Assembly: GCF_005280585.1 (NCBI RefSeq)
Contig: NZ_SZVO01000011.1
Coordinates: 62,391 to 126,390, forward strand
DNA from: Dyadobacter frigoris
GTDB lineage: Bacteria > Bacteroidota > Bacteroidia > Cytophagales > Spirosomataceae
Direction of reading: 5' to 3'
Length of the DNA: 64,000 nucleotides
This document shows positions 1 to 9,687 of the stretch, piece by piece; within the stretch, counting starts at the first letter, position 1; every line of letters starts with the position of its first letter. Below the pieces are notes generated by a model that did not search any database, was not told the origin of the DNA, and saw only the letters and a program-made list of their open reading frames with translations. The translations under genes were made by a program, and so were the position numbers.

Positions 1-1
1 G

Positions 2-250
2 AAAAACTGGTCGTCTTACAACCATTACGGTCAGGTTTTGACGCAAGATCCTTCCTGGATGATCACAGAGGCTAAAATGGCTTTGACAGACAACGGAAAA
101 TTCATGCATTGCCTTCCGCTCAGACGAAATATGAAAGTGGCCGACGAAGTATTGGATGGACCTCGTTCACTGGTTATTGAGCAGGCGGCAAACAGAGAGT
201 GGTCTGCACAGGCTGTCTTGAAAGAAATTTTGCTTGGCTTGAACGCATAA
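2..250 (+). CDS. argF': N-acetylornithine/N-succinylornithine carbamoyltransferase, C-terminal part
   Basis: Only the last 82 residues are present; the gene enters from the left edge, with its frame starting at base 2. The visible part has the HCLP motif of transcarbamylases followed by LRRN and a long C-terminal helix. Bacteroidota use an acetyl- or succinyl-ornithine carbamoyltransferase in arginine synthesis instead of classical OTCase, and this tail (HCLPLRRNMKVADEVLDG) fits that branch. The residue that decides acetyl versus succinyl substrate lies outside the window, so the exact substrate is open. No terminator hairpin is obvious before hemH, so read-through into hemH is possible. Confidence 0.8.
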   Translation, partial: KNWSSYNHYGQVLTQDPSWMITEAKMALTDNGKFMHCLPLRRNMKVADEVLDGPRSLVIEQAANREWSAQAVLKEILLGLNA

Positions 251-333
251 AAACTTTTCACGTCTGAACTTTGTAGACTCCGGGCAAAGTTATATCAACT
301 GGTAACGAATCCCGTTATAAAATTTAATTTAAA

Positions 334-1395
334 ATGAATACCGAAACGCTGACAAATCCATCTTTACCAAAAGAAAAACCTGTTGGAAAAACAGGCGTTT
401 TGATCGTAAATCTGGGCACACCGGATAGTCCTTCCGTTCCCGACGTAAGAAAATATCTACGTGAATTTTTAATGGATGAACGCGTTATTGATATACCGTA
501 CCTGAACCGATGGTTACTGATTAACCTGATTATAGCGCCTTTCCGTGCACCAAAATCTGCCAAAATTTACCGGGAGCTTTGGACACCGGAAGGATCCCCG
601 TTGAAGATTTACGGCGAGTCTGTTGAAAAAAAATTACAAAAGGTATTAGGCGATGATTTTGTGGTCAAGCTAGCTATGCGTTATCAAAGTCCAAGCATCG
701 AGAATGGTCTGAATGAGCTCAGAAAACTTTGTCTTTCTGAAATTATCGTCGTTCCGTTCTTCCCGCAATATGCTTCTGCTTCCACGGGTTCTGTTTACAA
801 AAAAGTAATGGAAGTTGTGAAAGATTGGGAAGTTTTACCTGAAATCAAATTTATCAACCGTTTCCTGGATCATCCGAAATTTGTTGAAGGTTTTGTTAAC
901 CTTGGCAAAAAATACATGGCTCAGCGCGAGTACGACCATTTTGTTTTCAGTTATCACGGAATCCCGGAAAGACAAATCACAAAAGGCGACGTTGCTAATT
1001 ACTGCCAGTTCGGTACTTGCTGTGATACTTTAAACGAAAAAAACCAGCATTGCTACCGTGCCCAATGTTACGAAACGACCAGACTTTTTGTAAAAGGAAT
1101 GGAAATTCCGGAAGGGAAATATACAGTTGCATTCCAATCAAGACTTGGTAAAACGCCGTGGATTAAACCTTACACGGATGAGCTTATCCCCGAATTGGCA
1201 AAAAAAGGAGTTAAAAGTGTATTAGCATTCTCCCCGGCTTTTGTCGCAGACTGTTTGGAAACAACCATCGAAGTTGGTGAAGAATACAAAGAGTTATTTG
1301 AAAAAGAAGGCGGCGAACACTGGCAATTGGTGGAAAGCCTGAATGACAGCGATATCTGGATTGAGGCATTGGAGGATATGGTTAAGAAGGCTTAA
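334..1395 (+). CDS. hemH: Ferrochelatase
   Basis: Inserts ferrous iron into protoporphyrin IX (or coproporphyrin III), the last stage of heme synthesis. The 353-residue length is usual. It opens with the GVLIVNLGTPD family motif, has the catalytic FSYHGIPE segment (His208), and ends with the conserved AFVADCLET stretch. A Cys cluster follows the catalytic His (CQFGTCC and two more Cys about 15-20 residues on), which may bind an Fe-S cluster as in some ferrochelatases. It stands alone between the carbamoyltransferase tail and a strong hairpin, with a convergent gene beyond. Confidence 0.95.
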   Translation: MNTETLTNPSLPKEKPVGKTGVLIVNLGTPDSPSVPDVRKYLREFLMDERVIDIPYLNRWLLINLIIAPFRAPKSAKIYRELWTPEGSPLKIYGESVEKKLQKVLGDDFVVKLAMRYQSPSIENGLNELRKLCLSEIIVVPFFPQYASASTGSVYKKVMEVVKDWEVLPEIKFINRFLDHPKFVEGFVNLGKKYMAQREYDHFVFSYHGIPERQITKGDVANYCQFGTCCDTLNEKNQHCYRAQCYETTRLFVKGMEIPEGKYTVAFQSRLGKTPWIKPYTDELIPELAKKGVKSVLAFSPAFVADCLETTIEVGEEYKELFEKEGGEHWQLVESLNDSDIWIEALEDMVKKA

Positions 1396-1499
1396 TTCTT
1401 GGTCAATTTTTGTCAGGGAATGGTCATGAAATTGTCATTTGTAGTCAAGGATTGGTTTGGTAATTCCTCATATTTTTCAATGTGTTATTTTCGAAAAGA

Positions 1500-1553
1500 G
1501 TTATAAACAAAAAGAAGTCAACTTTTAAAGGTTGACTTCTTTTTGTTTATAAC
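1500..1553. terminator. Bidirectional terminator hairpin
   Basis: A perfect 23-bp inverted repeat (left arm 1500-1522, right arm 1531-1553) with an 8-nt loop. Its arms contain A5/T5 runs, so it can terminate from either side. It lies between convergent hemH and the cysteine desulfurase. Confidence 0.9.
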
Positions 1554-1576
1554 TTAAATATTTTTGCTTATCACAG

Positions 1577-2725
1577 TTAAAGCATCACTGATTCTCTCCG
1601 GTAAAGCTCTGCTAATGTATCTACTGCGAAATCAACTTCTTCTGCAGTGTTATATTTTCCAAAAGAGAAACGCACATTTGCACGGTCCGGATTGATTTGA
1701 ATTTCAGTTAAAACATGTGATCCCACATCTGTCCCACTTGCGCAGGCGCTTCCACCTGAAACGGCTACTCCGGCAATATCCATGTTGAAAAGCAACATAT
1801 CATTTAACCCAGAAGGTGGCAGACTTACGCTTAAAACGGTATATAAACTTTTATCCAGCAAATCTGATTTTCCGTTGAATGACACACCTTCGATATTCTC
1901 CTGAAGTTTGTGAATCATTCGGGTTTTAAGATTTTCGATATGTAAGCGATGCTGATCCATATCGCGGTACGCGATTTCCAATGCTTTTGCCAAACCTACA
2001 ATTCCGTATACATTTTCAGTTCCTCCACGCATGTTGCGCTCTTGCGCGCCACCGTGAACGAAAGGGAAAATCTTGGTTCCTGGCTGAACGTATAAAAAAC
2101 CAATACCTTTTGGGCCATGAAATTTATGAGCTGAACCAACGATGAAATTGGTTTTCATTTGCTGCAAATCATGTTTGTAATGACCCATGGTTTGTACCGT
2201 ATCACTATGAAAAATCGCATCATAATGTTTGCACAAATCACCTACTGCATCCAGATCAAGCAAATTTCCGATTTCATTGTTCCCATGCATTAAGGAAACA
2301 AGTGAGCGGGAATTTGTTTGCAAAAGTGTTTCCAAATGTCCCAGATCCACTTCTCCCTTCTCATTCAGATTGACATAACTTAATTCAATCTGCCCTGTTT
2401 TTGCCAGATGTTCCAGCGTATGAAGCACAGCATGGTGCTCAATTTTCGAGGTAATGGCATGTTTCAATCCAAACGTTTCGATGCTCGAACGAATTGCTGT
2501 ATTATCTGCTTCTGTTCCGCCAGATGTGAAAAAGATCTCCGCAGGCGCTGCATTTAATATCCCTGCTACACTTTTCCTCGCTCTCTCCACAGCAGAACGA
2601 ACTGCACGGCCATAGGAATGAATTGAAGAAGGATTACCAAAAGTCTCCGTCATCAGAGGCAACATGGTTTCCAAAACGATCGGATCCAGGCGAGTCGTGG
2701 CAGCGTTATCAAAATAGGCTTTCAT
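1577..2725 (-). CDS. Cysteine desulfurase (IscS/NifS type)
   Basis: A PLP enzyme that removes sulfur from cysteine for Fe-S clusters, tRNA thiolation or cofactors. It is 382 residues long, starting MKAYFDNAATT, which is typical of group I desulfurases. The PLP lysine is K201 in GSAHKFHGPKG. The active-site Cys is C328 in GGSACASG, on the flexible loop typical of group I. Its ATG overlaps the stop of the upstream phosphohexomutase (TAATG), so the two are translationally coupled. No scaffold (iscU) or other Fe-S gene is adjacent, so whether this is the housekeeping IscS or a paralog cannot be told. Confidence 0.9.
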   Translation of the reverse strand: MKAYFDNAATTRLDPIVLETMLPLMTETFGNPSSIHSYGRAVRSAVERARKSVAGILNAAPAEIFFTSGGTEADNTAIRSSIETFGLKHAITSKIEHHAVLHTLEHLAKTGQIELSYVNLNEKGEVDLGHLETLLQTNSRSLVSLMHGNNEIGNLLDLDAVGDLCKHYDAIFHSDTVQTMGHYKHDLQQMKTNFIVGSAHKFHGPKGIGFLYVQPGTKIFPFVHGGAQERNMRGGTENVYGIVGLAKALEIAYRDMDQHRLHIENLKTRMIHKLQENIEGVSFNGKSDLLDKSLYTVLSVSLPPSGLNDMLLFNMDIAGVAVSGGSACASGTDVGSHVLTEIQINPDRANVRFSFGKYNTAEEVDFAVDTLAELYRRESVML

Positions 2726-4131
2726 TATTTATTTTTCGGTTCTGAAATGATTTCTTTGATATCAGAAATGATTTTATTTGCCAGATTCACAGCCGTCGTC
2801 AACGTTTCAGATTCTGAATAAATCCGGATAATAGGTTCTGTATTTGATTTACGTAAATGAACCCATTCACGGTTAAATTCAATTCTTACCCCATCAATCG
2901 TGCTCAGAGGCTGCTTGGAATATTTTGTTTGAATACGGCTCAGAATATTGTCAACATCAATATCGGGCGTCAATTCAATTTTATTTTTTGAAATATAATA
3001 GCTTGGATAAGACTTGCGAAGTACTGATGCAGTCTTACCAAATTTCGCCAAATGGGTTAAAAACAATGCAATTCCAACCAAAGCATCACGCCCATAATGG
3101 CTTTCAGGATAAATAACACCGCCGTTTCCTTCACCGCCAATAACTGCATTATTTGCTTTCATTGTTGTAACTACGTTCACTTCGCCCACAGCAGAAGCAA
3201 AATATTCGCCTCCGGCTTTCAGGGTTACATCTTTTAAAGCCGCCGTAGAAGACAAGTTCGAAACTGTATTTCCCGGCGTATTTTTCAAAACATAATCTGC
3301 CACAGCAACCAATGTATATTCTTCTCCAAATGGCGTTCCGTCTTCACAAATCAGTGCCAGACGGTCAACGTCCGGATCAACCACAATTCCCAGATTAAAT
3401 GCTCCGTCTTTCAGTTCCTTACTGATATCACGTAAATGTTCCGGTAATGGTTCTGGGTTATGTGCAAAATTACCCGTTGGCTCACAGTGTAACTTTTTAA
3501 TATTTTTTGTTTCAACGCCTAATGCTTCAAGCAGCATGGGAACAACAATTCCTCCTGTTGAATTCACGGCATCAACCACAATTTTGAAATTGGCAGCTTT
3601 GATCGCTTCAACGTCTACCAGAGACAAAGAAAGTACGTGATCAATATGCTTTTGAAGATAAGTATCATCCGATTTGTAGCTTCCCAGTTTTTTCACATCC
3701 GGGAAAAGGAAATCTTCCTCATCTGCAATTCTCAGAATTTCGGTACCTTCTTCTTCTGAAATGAATTCACCCTCATGATTAAGCAATTTCAGCGCATTCC
3801 ATTGAATCGGGTTATGGCTGGCCGTCAGGATTATTCCTCCCGCTGCACCTTCCATCGTCACCGCAATTTCAACGGTTGGCGTTGTTGATAACCCAAGGTC
3901 AATCACGTGAAGACCAACACCTTGTAAAGTACCTGCTACCAATCGACTTACCATTTCACCGGAAAGTCTGGCATCACGCCCTATCACTACCTTTAAATTC
4001 TGTGTATTTGTCCGCCTCAACCACGTGCCATAAGCTGCAGCAAATTTAACAACATCAATTGGAGTCAGTGCATCTCCGGATTTCCCTCCTATTATCCCTC
4101 TGATTCCTGATATAGATTTGATTAACGTCAC
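2725..4131 (-). CDS. glmM: Phosphoglucosamine mutase / phosphohexomutase family
   Basis: An alpha-D-phosphohexomutase of 468 residues. The active-site serine is S105 in TASHNP, the metal loop is DPDVDR, the sugar-binding loop is GEGNGG, and the C-terminal phosphate-binding loop is RKSNTEP. This layout matches GlmM, which makes glucosamine-1-phosphate for peptidoglycan and LPS. A phosphomannomutase/phosphoglucomutase role cannot be excluded from sequence alone. It is first in a two-gene unit with the cysteine desulfurase and has a perfect TAnnTTTG box 30 nt upstream. Confidence 0.8.
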   Translation of the reverse strand: MTLIKSISGIRGIIGGKSGDALTPIDVVKFAAAYGTWLRRTNTQNLKVVIGRDARLSGEMVSRLVAGTLQGVGLHVIDLGLSTTPTVEIAVTMEGAAGGIILTASHNPIQWNALKLLNHEGEFISEEEGTEILRIADEEDFLFPDVKKLGSYKSDDTYLQKHIDHVLSLSLVDVEAIKAANFKIVVDAVNSTGGIVVPMLLEALGVETKNIKKLHCEPTGNFAHNPEPLPEHLRDISKELKDGAFNLGIVVDPDVDRLALICEDGTPFGEEYTLVAVADYVLKNTPGNTVSNLSSTAALKDVTLKAGGEYFASAVGEVNVVTTMKANNAVIGGEGNGGVIYPESHYGRDALVGIALFLTHLAKFGKTASVLRKSYPSYYISKNKIELTPDIDVDNILSRIQTKYSKQPLSTIDGVRIEFNREWVHLRKSNTEPIIRIYSESETLTTAVNLANKIISDIKEIISEPKNK

Positions 4132-4160
4132 GATCTGGTTTTCCTCTGTTTGTTACGATA

Positions 4161-4168
4161 CAAAAATA
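4161..4168 (-). promoter_or_regulatory. Putative Bacteroidota -7 box for the glmM unit
   Basis: On the minus strand this reads TATTTTTG, a perfect match to TAnnTTTG, about 30 nt before the start codon. No convincing -33 TTG element was found at normal spacing. Confidence 0.5.
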
Positions 4169-4238
4169 ACAAATTTCCCGCGGTCTATCGGATTATTTAC
4201 TAAAACAATACTAGAAATGAGTAATTGGTTCTAATCCA

Positions 4239-5102
4239 TTATACCAGTTCAATGTCCACATGCGTCACCAAAGACGAATGAGCAGAGCCCCGGAAAAATC
4301 CCATAACCGGTGCTAATTGGTCAAAGTCCGCGGATGCACCCAAACTAATATGATTATTGGCAATCACCTTTCCTTCTGTCGGATCGAATCCGCGCCAGCC
4401 GGCACCGGGCAAATAAACTTCTACCCAGGCATGAAGCTCGTGTGCCTGCATAGGATTTCCGTATAAATACCCGCTTACAAATCTGGCTGCAATACCGATA
4501 CTCCGGCACGCAGCGATAAACAAACGCGAATAATCACGGCAAGACCCCGTTTTATCCCGCAAGGTATCATCCGGAGGATAAGCAACGCCGAACTCTCTGT
4601 TTTGATAAGAGAAGTTTTCAGCAATATATTTACTTAGTTCAACCAGAAAAGGAACAGTTCCCCAATTAACTTCGGCTGCAATTTTTCTGGCAAATTGCTC
4701 AACGTAAGTTGTTGCTTCACTACGGCTCAAATAAGGAATAAGATATTTGTAGATCCTGTTATCGTACAAAAAAGGAATATTTTTCGTGATAAAAGGAAAA
4801 AGTACAAAATCAAAAACATTGACCGGATCCGAGCACACTGTCATTTCTGCACGGACTTTCAAACTCGTTACCCGACCATTAAAAAAGTGGACAACCTGTT
4901 CAACATTTCCTTCTGCATCTACATTTTTAACAATGTTTGAAGGCGCAGGATCTATCACCAGCGAATACTGAAGTACGCGTTGGTGGGGATAAGCTTTGGG
5001 ATACAGATACAAAGTATGCGAATCCAACTCAACAGGAAAATCGTAACTATAGTCAAGTGAATGACGAACTTTCAGATTCATAGAATTTCCCGGGCTTAGC
5101 AA
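4239..5102 (-). CDS. Transglutaminase-like cysteine protease family protein
   Basis: 287 residues: an N-terminal beta domain of the bacterial transglutaminase N-terminal type (about 8-95), then a transglutaminase core. The catalytic triad is visible as C188 (GSCRDYS), H224 (LHAWVEVY) and D240 (GFDPTEG). There is no signal peptide, so it is probably cytoplasmic. Met8 (5081) is an alternative start. It lies 49 nt downstream of the alpha-E gene; these two families are commonly paired, usually with a circularly permuted ATP-grasp protein, in a proposed peptide-ligation/modification system. No ATP-grasp gene is present here. The true substrate is unknown. Confidence 0.85.
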   Translation of the reverse strand: MLSPGNSMNLKVRHSLDYSYDFPVELDSHTLYLYPKAYPHQRVLQYSLVIDPAPSNIVKNVDAEGNVEQVVHFFNGRVTSLKVRAEMTVCSDPVNVFDFVLFPFITKNIPFLYDNRIYKYLIPYLSRSEATTYVEQFARKIAAEVNWGTVPFLVELSKYIAENFSYQNREFGVAYPPDDTLRDKTGSCRDYSRLFIAACRSIGIAARFVSGYLYGNPMQAHELHAWVEVYLPGAGWRGFDPTEGKVIANNHISLGASADFDQLAPVMGFFRGSAHSSLVTHVDIELV

Positions 5103-5151
5103 AAAATGATGCTCGTTATTAATATTAAACCCTTGTAAGACTACATTTGGT

Positions 5152-6177
5152 TCAGTTCATCCACTGGCTGCGGATATGCCCGGAAGTTTGCCCCATTGAC
5201 TGCGTTTGAGATTTCTCCGATTCAAGACCAAAATACAAATCGAAAATTGCACTGTCAACTTCGTTATTATTAGTTTGAAAACGATCCAGATATTTGTGAA
5301 GACCTATCTTAAATACATCTTCCACATCGGTAAATTCAAGTTCGCTGCGCATTTTGCTTAATGCTCTTTCAGCAGCATTTGTATGTCCGCGTTCAGGAAT
5401 AGAGCCTGCAATGGCATACAAAGAAAGTTCAGCCTGGCGAACCGAATAAGCGATGGAACGCGGGAATAATTTATCAAGAATTAAAAATGCCACGATATTC
5501 ATCGGCGTTAAAGCACGATGCGTTTGACGGTACATATTATAAGCACTTACAGATTTCAAAACCGCAGTCCACATCATCAAGTCCAAAGTTGAGCCAGAAG
5601 TACCAGTATCTTGTAAAAGTGTAAAATACTTAACATCCAGAAACCGCGAACATTTATCAGCACGTTCAATATGACGGCCCAAACGACCAAAATGCCATGC
5701 TTCGTTACGCGTTATGGACGCATCAACTACGCCATGGAATAACTGGCAGTTTTTACGGATATCTGTAAAAAAAGACTGCATGTGATCCATATTCCGGAAA
5801 TCTTCCGGAGAAGTTCCACGGATTGTCAGATAAAACGTATTGATACTTTCCCACATTTCTTTCGAAATGGTTTCACGGATCGTACGTGCATTTTCTCTGG
5901 CTTCATACAAACAGCTTACAATAGAATTCGGATTGCGCTTATCAAACGTCATAAAATGGATCACGTCCTCCTTAGTCGGTTTGTCATAATATTTGTGAAA
6001 CAGGAAATGATCAGCTGTGGCAATAAGAAGCGGCTCCCATTGTTCGTCCACATCCGGCGGAAGGTCAAGTGCAAGGTTAAAATTAACTCCGACAAAACGG
6101 GCATAATTTTCAACCCGTTCCATATAACGATTCATCCAATAGATTGAATTAGCAACTCGACTAAGCATAAGCGGCAA
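5152..6177 (-). CDS. Alpha-E domain protein (DUF403)
   Basis: 341 residues of mostly helical sequence, starting MPLMLSRVANSIYWMNRYMERVENYAR in outline (N-terminal LSRVAN..YWM..YMERVEN), which is the hallmark of the alpha-E/DUF403 family. A second conserved block is HFGRLGRHIERADKCSR. Biochemical function is unknown; family members sit beside transglutaminases and ATP-grasp ligases. It is first in the two-gene unit with the downstream transglutaminase and diverges from the HerA-like ATPase. Confidence 0.85.
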   Translation of the reverse strand: MPLMLSRVANSIYWMNRYMERVENYARFVGVNFNLALDLPPDVDEQWEPLLIATADHFLFHKYYDKPTKEDVIHFMTFDKRNPNSIVSCLYEARENARTIRETISKEMWESINTFYLTIRGTSPEDFRNMDHMQSFFTDIRKNCQLFHGVVDASITRNEAWHFGRLGRHIERADKCSRFLDVKYFTLLQDTGTSGSTLDLMMWTAVLKSVSAYNMYRQTHRALTPMNIVAFLILDKLFPRSIAYSVRQAELSLYAIAGSIPERGHTNAAERALSKMRSELEFTDVEDVFKIGLHKYLDRFQTNNNEVDSAIFDLYFGLESEKSQTQSMGQTSGHIRSQWMN

Positions 6178-6390
6178 GAATTGTATTTAATAAATTATTT
6201 CAGAATAATATAATAGTGTTAATACCAAAATACCTAATAATATTCCGCAAAAACAAACTACTGCGAAAAATAATATAACTTCTTTAAAGAATATCATTTC
6301 ACTTAGAATATTCTCTCCGAGGCTTGAAATCATTACAAAATATATAATTTTGGTAAATTAGACCATTATTAACAATAACCCTATACACAA

Positions 6391-7944
6391 GTGTCAAAAA
6401 GAGATCTATTCGTAGCGGCAATCCAGAAATCTTATCAAACGGATAAACCAACGATCCACCTGGGATCGGCTATTCTTGACGGAGAAATAATCACAGAGGC
6501 GAAGGTAAGTTTACCGCTTCGTATGATGAACCGCCATGGCTTGGTCGCTGGCGCAACCGGCTCGGGAAAAACACGCACACTTCAGGTTTTAGCAGAACAG
6601 CTTTCCGCGGCGGGCGTACCTGTTTTCATGTCGGATATTAAAGGAGATTTATCTGGCATCGCACAGCCAGGAACATCAAATGCTGCAATTGAAGAGCGTT
6701 CAGCCATCTTAGGAACTCCTTTTGAAGCAAAGGGTTTTCCTGTTGAACTATATTCATTAAGTGGAAATAAAGGTGCACAAATGCGTGCGACTATTTTGGA
6801 ATTCGGCCCTATTTTATTGTCAAAAATATTTGAGCTGAATGATACACAATCGGGTGTATTGGCTATTCTTTTCAAATATGCCGATGATAAAAAGCTACCT
6901 ATGATTGATCTGAACGACTTGAAAAAAGTATTGAGTTATCTGTCAGAAGGTCCGGGAGCGGTAGAAATAAAGTCAGATTATGGCTCGATTTCTTCGTCAA
7001 CGGCTGGTACAATTCTTCGTAAAATCGTTGCTCTGGAACAACAGGGTGTAGGATCAATTTTTGGAGAAAAGTCCTTTGACATTTCTGATCTGATCAATAA
7101 GGTTGACGGACAAGGTGTGATCAGTCTTTTGAACATTTCTGATGTTCAGGATAAGCCGGCGTTATTCTCGACTTTTATGTTGAGTTTGTTAGCTGAATTG
7201 TATCAAACTTTGCCGGAAGCGGGTGATCTGGACAAGCCAAAACTGGTTTTCTTTTTGGACGAAGCACATTTACTTTTCAAAGACGCGCCAAAAGCATTTA
7301 TGGATCAGATTGAACAGGTTGTCCGTTTGATACGGTCAAAAGGTGTAGGGATTTTCTTCTGTACGCAGATGGCTCAGGATATTCCTGTTTCTGTTTTGGC
7401 GCAATTAGGAAACCGTGTTCAACACGTACTTCGCGCTTTCACGCCTCAGGATGCTGATGCGCTTAAACAAACGGTAAAAACCTATCCTCGTTCAGATTTT
7501 TATTCCATTGACCAGATATTAACTACTCTGGGTATCGGCCAGGCGCTAATTACGGTTTTAAATGATAAGGGTATCCCAACCGAAGTTGCGGCTACGCATT
7601 TGCTGCCACCAACGTCAATAATGGGCCCGATGACACAATCGGATTATGAAAATCATGTGCGCCAGTCGGATGTTTATTTGAAATATAAAGATCCTATTGA
7701 TCCTGAAAGTGCCTACGAAATATTAACGAAACGGATTGAAGAACAAACAAGACAGGCTGAGGAACTGAAAGAAGAAGCCACTGTTGCAAAAGGCGGAGGC
7801 AAGCAGGAAAAAGGTATGTTTGAAGAAGCCTTAGCTTCACCTTTGGCAAAACAAATTGGCAGAGAAGTAGTTCGTGGCGTATTTGGAATGCTGTTTGGGA
7901 AATCAACAACCAGAACAAAAAAAGGTGGTTTATTCGGATTTTAA
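6391..7944 (+). CDS. HerA-like/DUF853 P-loop ATPase
   Basis: 517 residues. The Walker A motif GATGSGKT is at 54-61 and the Walker B is FFLDEAH, followed by an arginine-rich LIRSKGVGIFFCTQ sensor region typical of HerA/FtsK-type helicase-translocases. The family (DUF853) is usually called helicase HerA-like; its role in bacteria is not settled. The start is GTG, because no in-frame ATG precedes the conserved N-terminus. The C-terminus is Lys/Glu-rich, then has a glycine-rich GMLFGKS segment. It stands alone, divergent from the alpha-E gene, and ends in a hairpin. Confidence 0.85.
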   Translation: MSKRDLFVAAIQKSYQTDKPTIHLGSAILDGEIITEAKVSLPLRMMNRHGLVAGATGSGKTRTLQVLAEQLSAAGVPVFMSDIKGDLSGIAQPGTSNAAIEERSAILGTPFEAKGFPVELYSLSGNKGAQMRATILEFGPILLSKIFELNDTQSGVLAILFKYADDKKLPMIDLNDLKKVLSYLSEGPGAVEIKSDYGSISSSTAGTILRKIVALEQQGVGSIFGEKSFDISDLINKVDGQGVISLLNISDVQDKPALFSTFMLSLLAELYQTLPEAGDLDKPKLVFFLDEAHLLFKDAPKAFMDQIEQVVRLIRSKGVGIFFCTQMAQDIPVSVLAQLGNRVQHVLRAFTPQDADALKQTVKTYPRSDFYSIDQILTTLGIGQALITVLNDKGIPTEVAATHLLPPTSIMGPMTQSDYENHVRQSDVYLKYKDPIDPESAYEILTKRIEEQTRQAEELKEEATVAKGGGKQEKGMFEEALASPLAKQIGREVVRGVFGMLFGKSTTRTKKGGLFGF

Positions 7945-7955
7945 GATTTAAATAT

Positions 7956-7993
7956 TTCTACTACCTAAGCTTATAAATGCTTAGGTAGTAGAA
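7956..7993. terminator. Hairpin between convergent genes
   Basis: A perfect 15-bp inverted repeat (7956-7970 and 7979-7993) with an 8-nt AT loop. It lies between the convergent HerA-like ATPase and the thioesterase. The U-tract is weak. Confidence 0.7.
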
Positions 7994-7999
7994 GTAATA

Positions 8000-8569
8000 T
8001 TATTCCCAGCCAATTACACAGCGTTGTTCAACAAGTTTATCAAGATTTTCAGTTACATCAATTCTGCCTTTTTCACTATTAAAAGCGTGACGAAATTCTT
8101 CTCTCAACTGCCGGCGCGTCATTGCTTCCAGAAATCTCCTTCCATCCTCTTCACTTTCCAACAACAAAGGCGGAACCACTGCCGGAAGATCATCCTCCCC
8201 TTTCGCCACCATGGTTACATAAGAAGTATTGGTATGCCGCTGAATTCCGTTCCGGACATTTTCTGCAATAACACGAATGCCGATAACCAGCGAAGTTCTT
8301 CCCACATAATTTACCGATGCCATTAAAGAAACCAGGTCTCCCACTTCAACCGGTTTCAAAAAATCAACTCCGTCTACCGAAACTGTCACACAATACGTTG
8401 CGGCATGGCGCGAGGCACAGGCGTAAGCAACTTTATCAATCAGTGACAAGAGAATTCCTCCGTGTATTTTTCCACCAAAATTGGCATAAGACGGAATCAT
8501 TAATTCTGTAAGTGTAGTTTGTGAAAAACTGACGGGTTTGGGATCGAGGGAAGGTCCGGTTTTTTGCAC
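8000..8569 (-). CDS. Acyl-CoA thioesterase, hotdog fold
   Basis: 189 residues. The N-terminal 130 residues are a single hotdog domain with the conserved GGKIHGGILLSLID helix and an SVDGVDFLKPVEVGD strand, as in YciA/BFIT-type acyl-CoA hydrolases. These cleave acyl-CoA to free acid and CoA. The last 60 residues are charged and helical and are not part of the catalytic fold. It is followed, 27 nt away, by the oxidoreductase start region of the next unit on the same strand; a functional link is not evident. Confidence 0.85.
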   Translation of the reverse strand: MQKTGPSLDPKPVSFSQTTLTELMIPSYANFGGKIHGGILLSLIDKVAYACASRHAATYCVTVSVDGVDFLKPVEVGDLVSLMASVNYVGRTSLVIGIRVIAENVRNGIQRHTNTSYVTMVAKGEDDLPAVVPPLLLESEEDGRRFLEAMTRRQLREEFRHAFNSEKGRIDVTENLDKLVEQRCVIGWE

Positions 8570-8596
8570 TGGAAATCGGTTTTAAATGAATAGCTT

Positions 8597-9679
8597 TTAT
8601 AAGGTAACAGTTTTTCCTGATTTAGCCGATTTACGGGCTGCTTCCAGGATTTCAACAACAGTTACATTAACAGGCAACCCATACAAATCATTTTTATCCA
8701 GTTTCAAACGACCTTGTACAACGTCCGACAAAACTGAAAAAGGATCTGTATAAGGAGCAGGGCGCGGATCGATTTTCTTTTTTTCTTCCGGTGCTTTATC
8801 CTGTAAACGTTCTCTGATTGTTGTAGGGTCAACGGCTATTGCATAACCTTTGGTTCCGTAAACCTCCATGTCTTTACGCGCAAAAGTCCAATTCCAGGAA
8901 GCCTGGATAATACATTGCGCTTTTGGGTATTGCAAAACGATGGATGCTTCATCGTCTACATTCTTATAAATATCCGGTTTATTCTGATGCGCAACAGCCG
9001 TTACCGAGATTGGGCGTTCACCTTTCATAAGCCATGTCATCAGGTTTGCACCATAACATCCAAAGTCGGTTAAAGCACCAGCTCCGTTTTTAACAGGATC
9101 AGTCAAAATCTCGAAAAACTCTTTTCCAACACCGATTTCCTTTGGTCCCTGATGGCCGTCATTAACCATTACTTTTCTGATTTCCCCTAATTTTCCGGCC
9201 GTGTAAAGGTCATTTACATATTGATTGCTGGCATACCAGGAAGTTTCATAATTTGTCAAAACCTGAATATTATTTTTCAGTGCAAGACTTTGAATTTCCT
9301 TGGCATCAGCGAAAGTTGTAGCTAACGGTTTTTCAACCATCACATTAATTTTTCTTGGTGCACAGGCTCTTACGATTGTAATATGCTCATTGATCGGACC
9401 AAAAGCAGAAACCGCTTCCGGTTTTGTTTCATCCAGCATTTTGTTCAAATCACTGTAAAAAAGCTTTTTGTCCAATTTATATTTACTGGCAAATCGGTCA
9501 ACCAATTCCTGATTCGGTTCGTAAACGCCAACAAGTACAGCGTCTTTTTTATCAGAACGATTAAATGCCCAGCCAACATGGCCGTGACTTAATCCGGCCA
9601 CAGCAAGGCGCATAGGAGATTGAGCAAAACTGGCGGTCGCAATCATTGCAACCAGCAAAATTGATAATAAATACTTCAT
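8597..9679 (-). CDS. Exported Gfo/Idh/MocA-family oxidoreductase
   Basis: 360 residues with a clear signal peptide (MKYLLSILLVAMIATASFAQ). It has a Rossmann-type NAD(P) domain (RLAVAGLSHGHVGW), the EKPLATT motif that closes the cofactor site, and a C-terminal substrate domain of Gfo/Idh/MocA type. The dinucleotide loop (AGLSHGH) departs from strict GxGxxG. Members act on sugars, inositols or glycosides; exported members often occur with DUF1080 proteins, and one lies 1.6 kb upstream on the same strand. The gap to the ceramidase-like gene holds an imperfect inverted repeat. Confidence 0.85.
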   Translation of the reverse strand: MKYLLSILLVAMIATASFAQSPMRLAVAGLSHGHVGWAFNRSDKKDAVLVGVYEPNQELVDRFASKYKLDKKLFYSDLNKMLDETKPEAVSAFGPINEHITIVRACAPRKINVMVEKPLATTFADAKEIQSLALKNNIQVLTNYETSWYASNQYVNDLYTAGKLGEIRKVMVNDGHQGPKEIGVGKEFFEILTDPVKNGAGALTDFGCYGANLMTWLMKGERPISVTAVAHQNKPDIYKNVDDEASIVLQYPKAQCIIQASWNWTFARKDMEVYGTKGYAIAVDPTTIRERLQDKAPEEKKKIDPRPAPYTDPFSVLSDVVQGRLKLDKNDLYGLPVNVTVVEILEAARKSAKSGKTVTL

Positions 9680-9687
9680 GGATTCAG

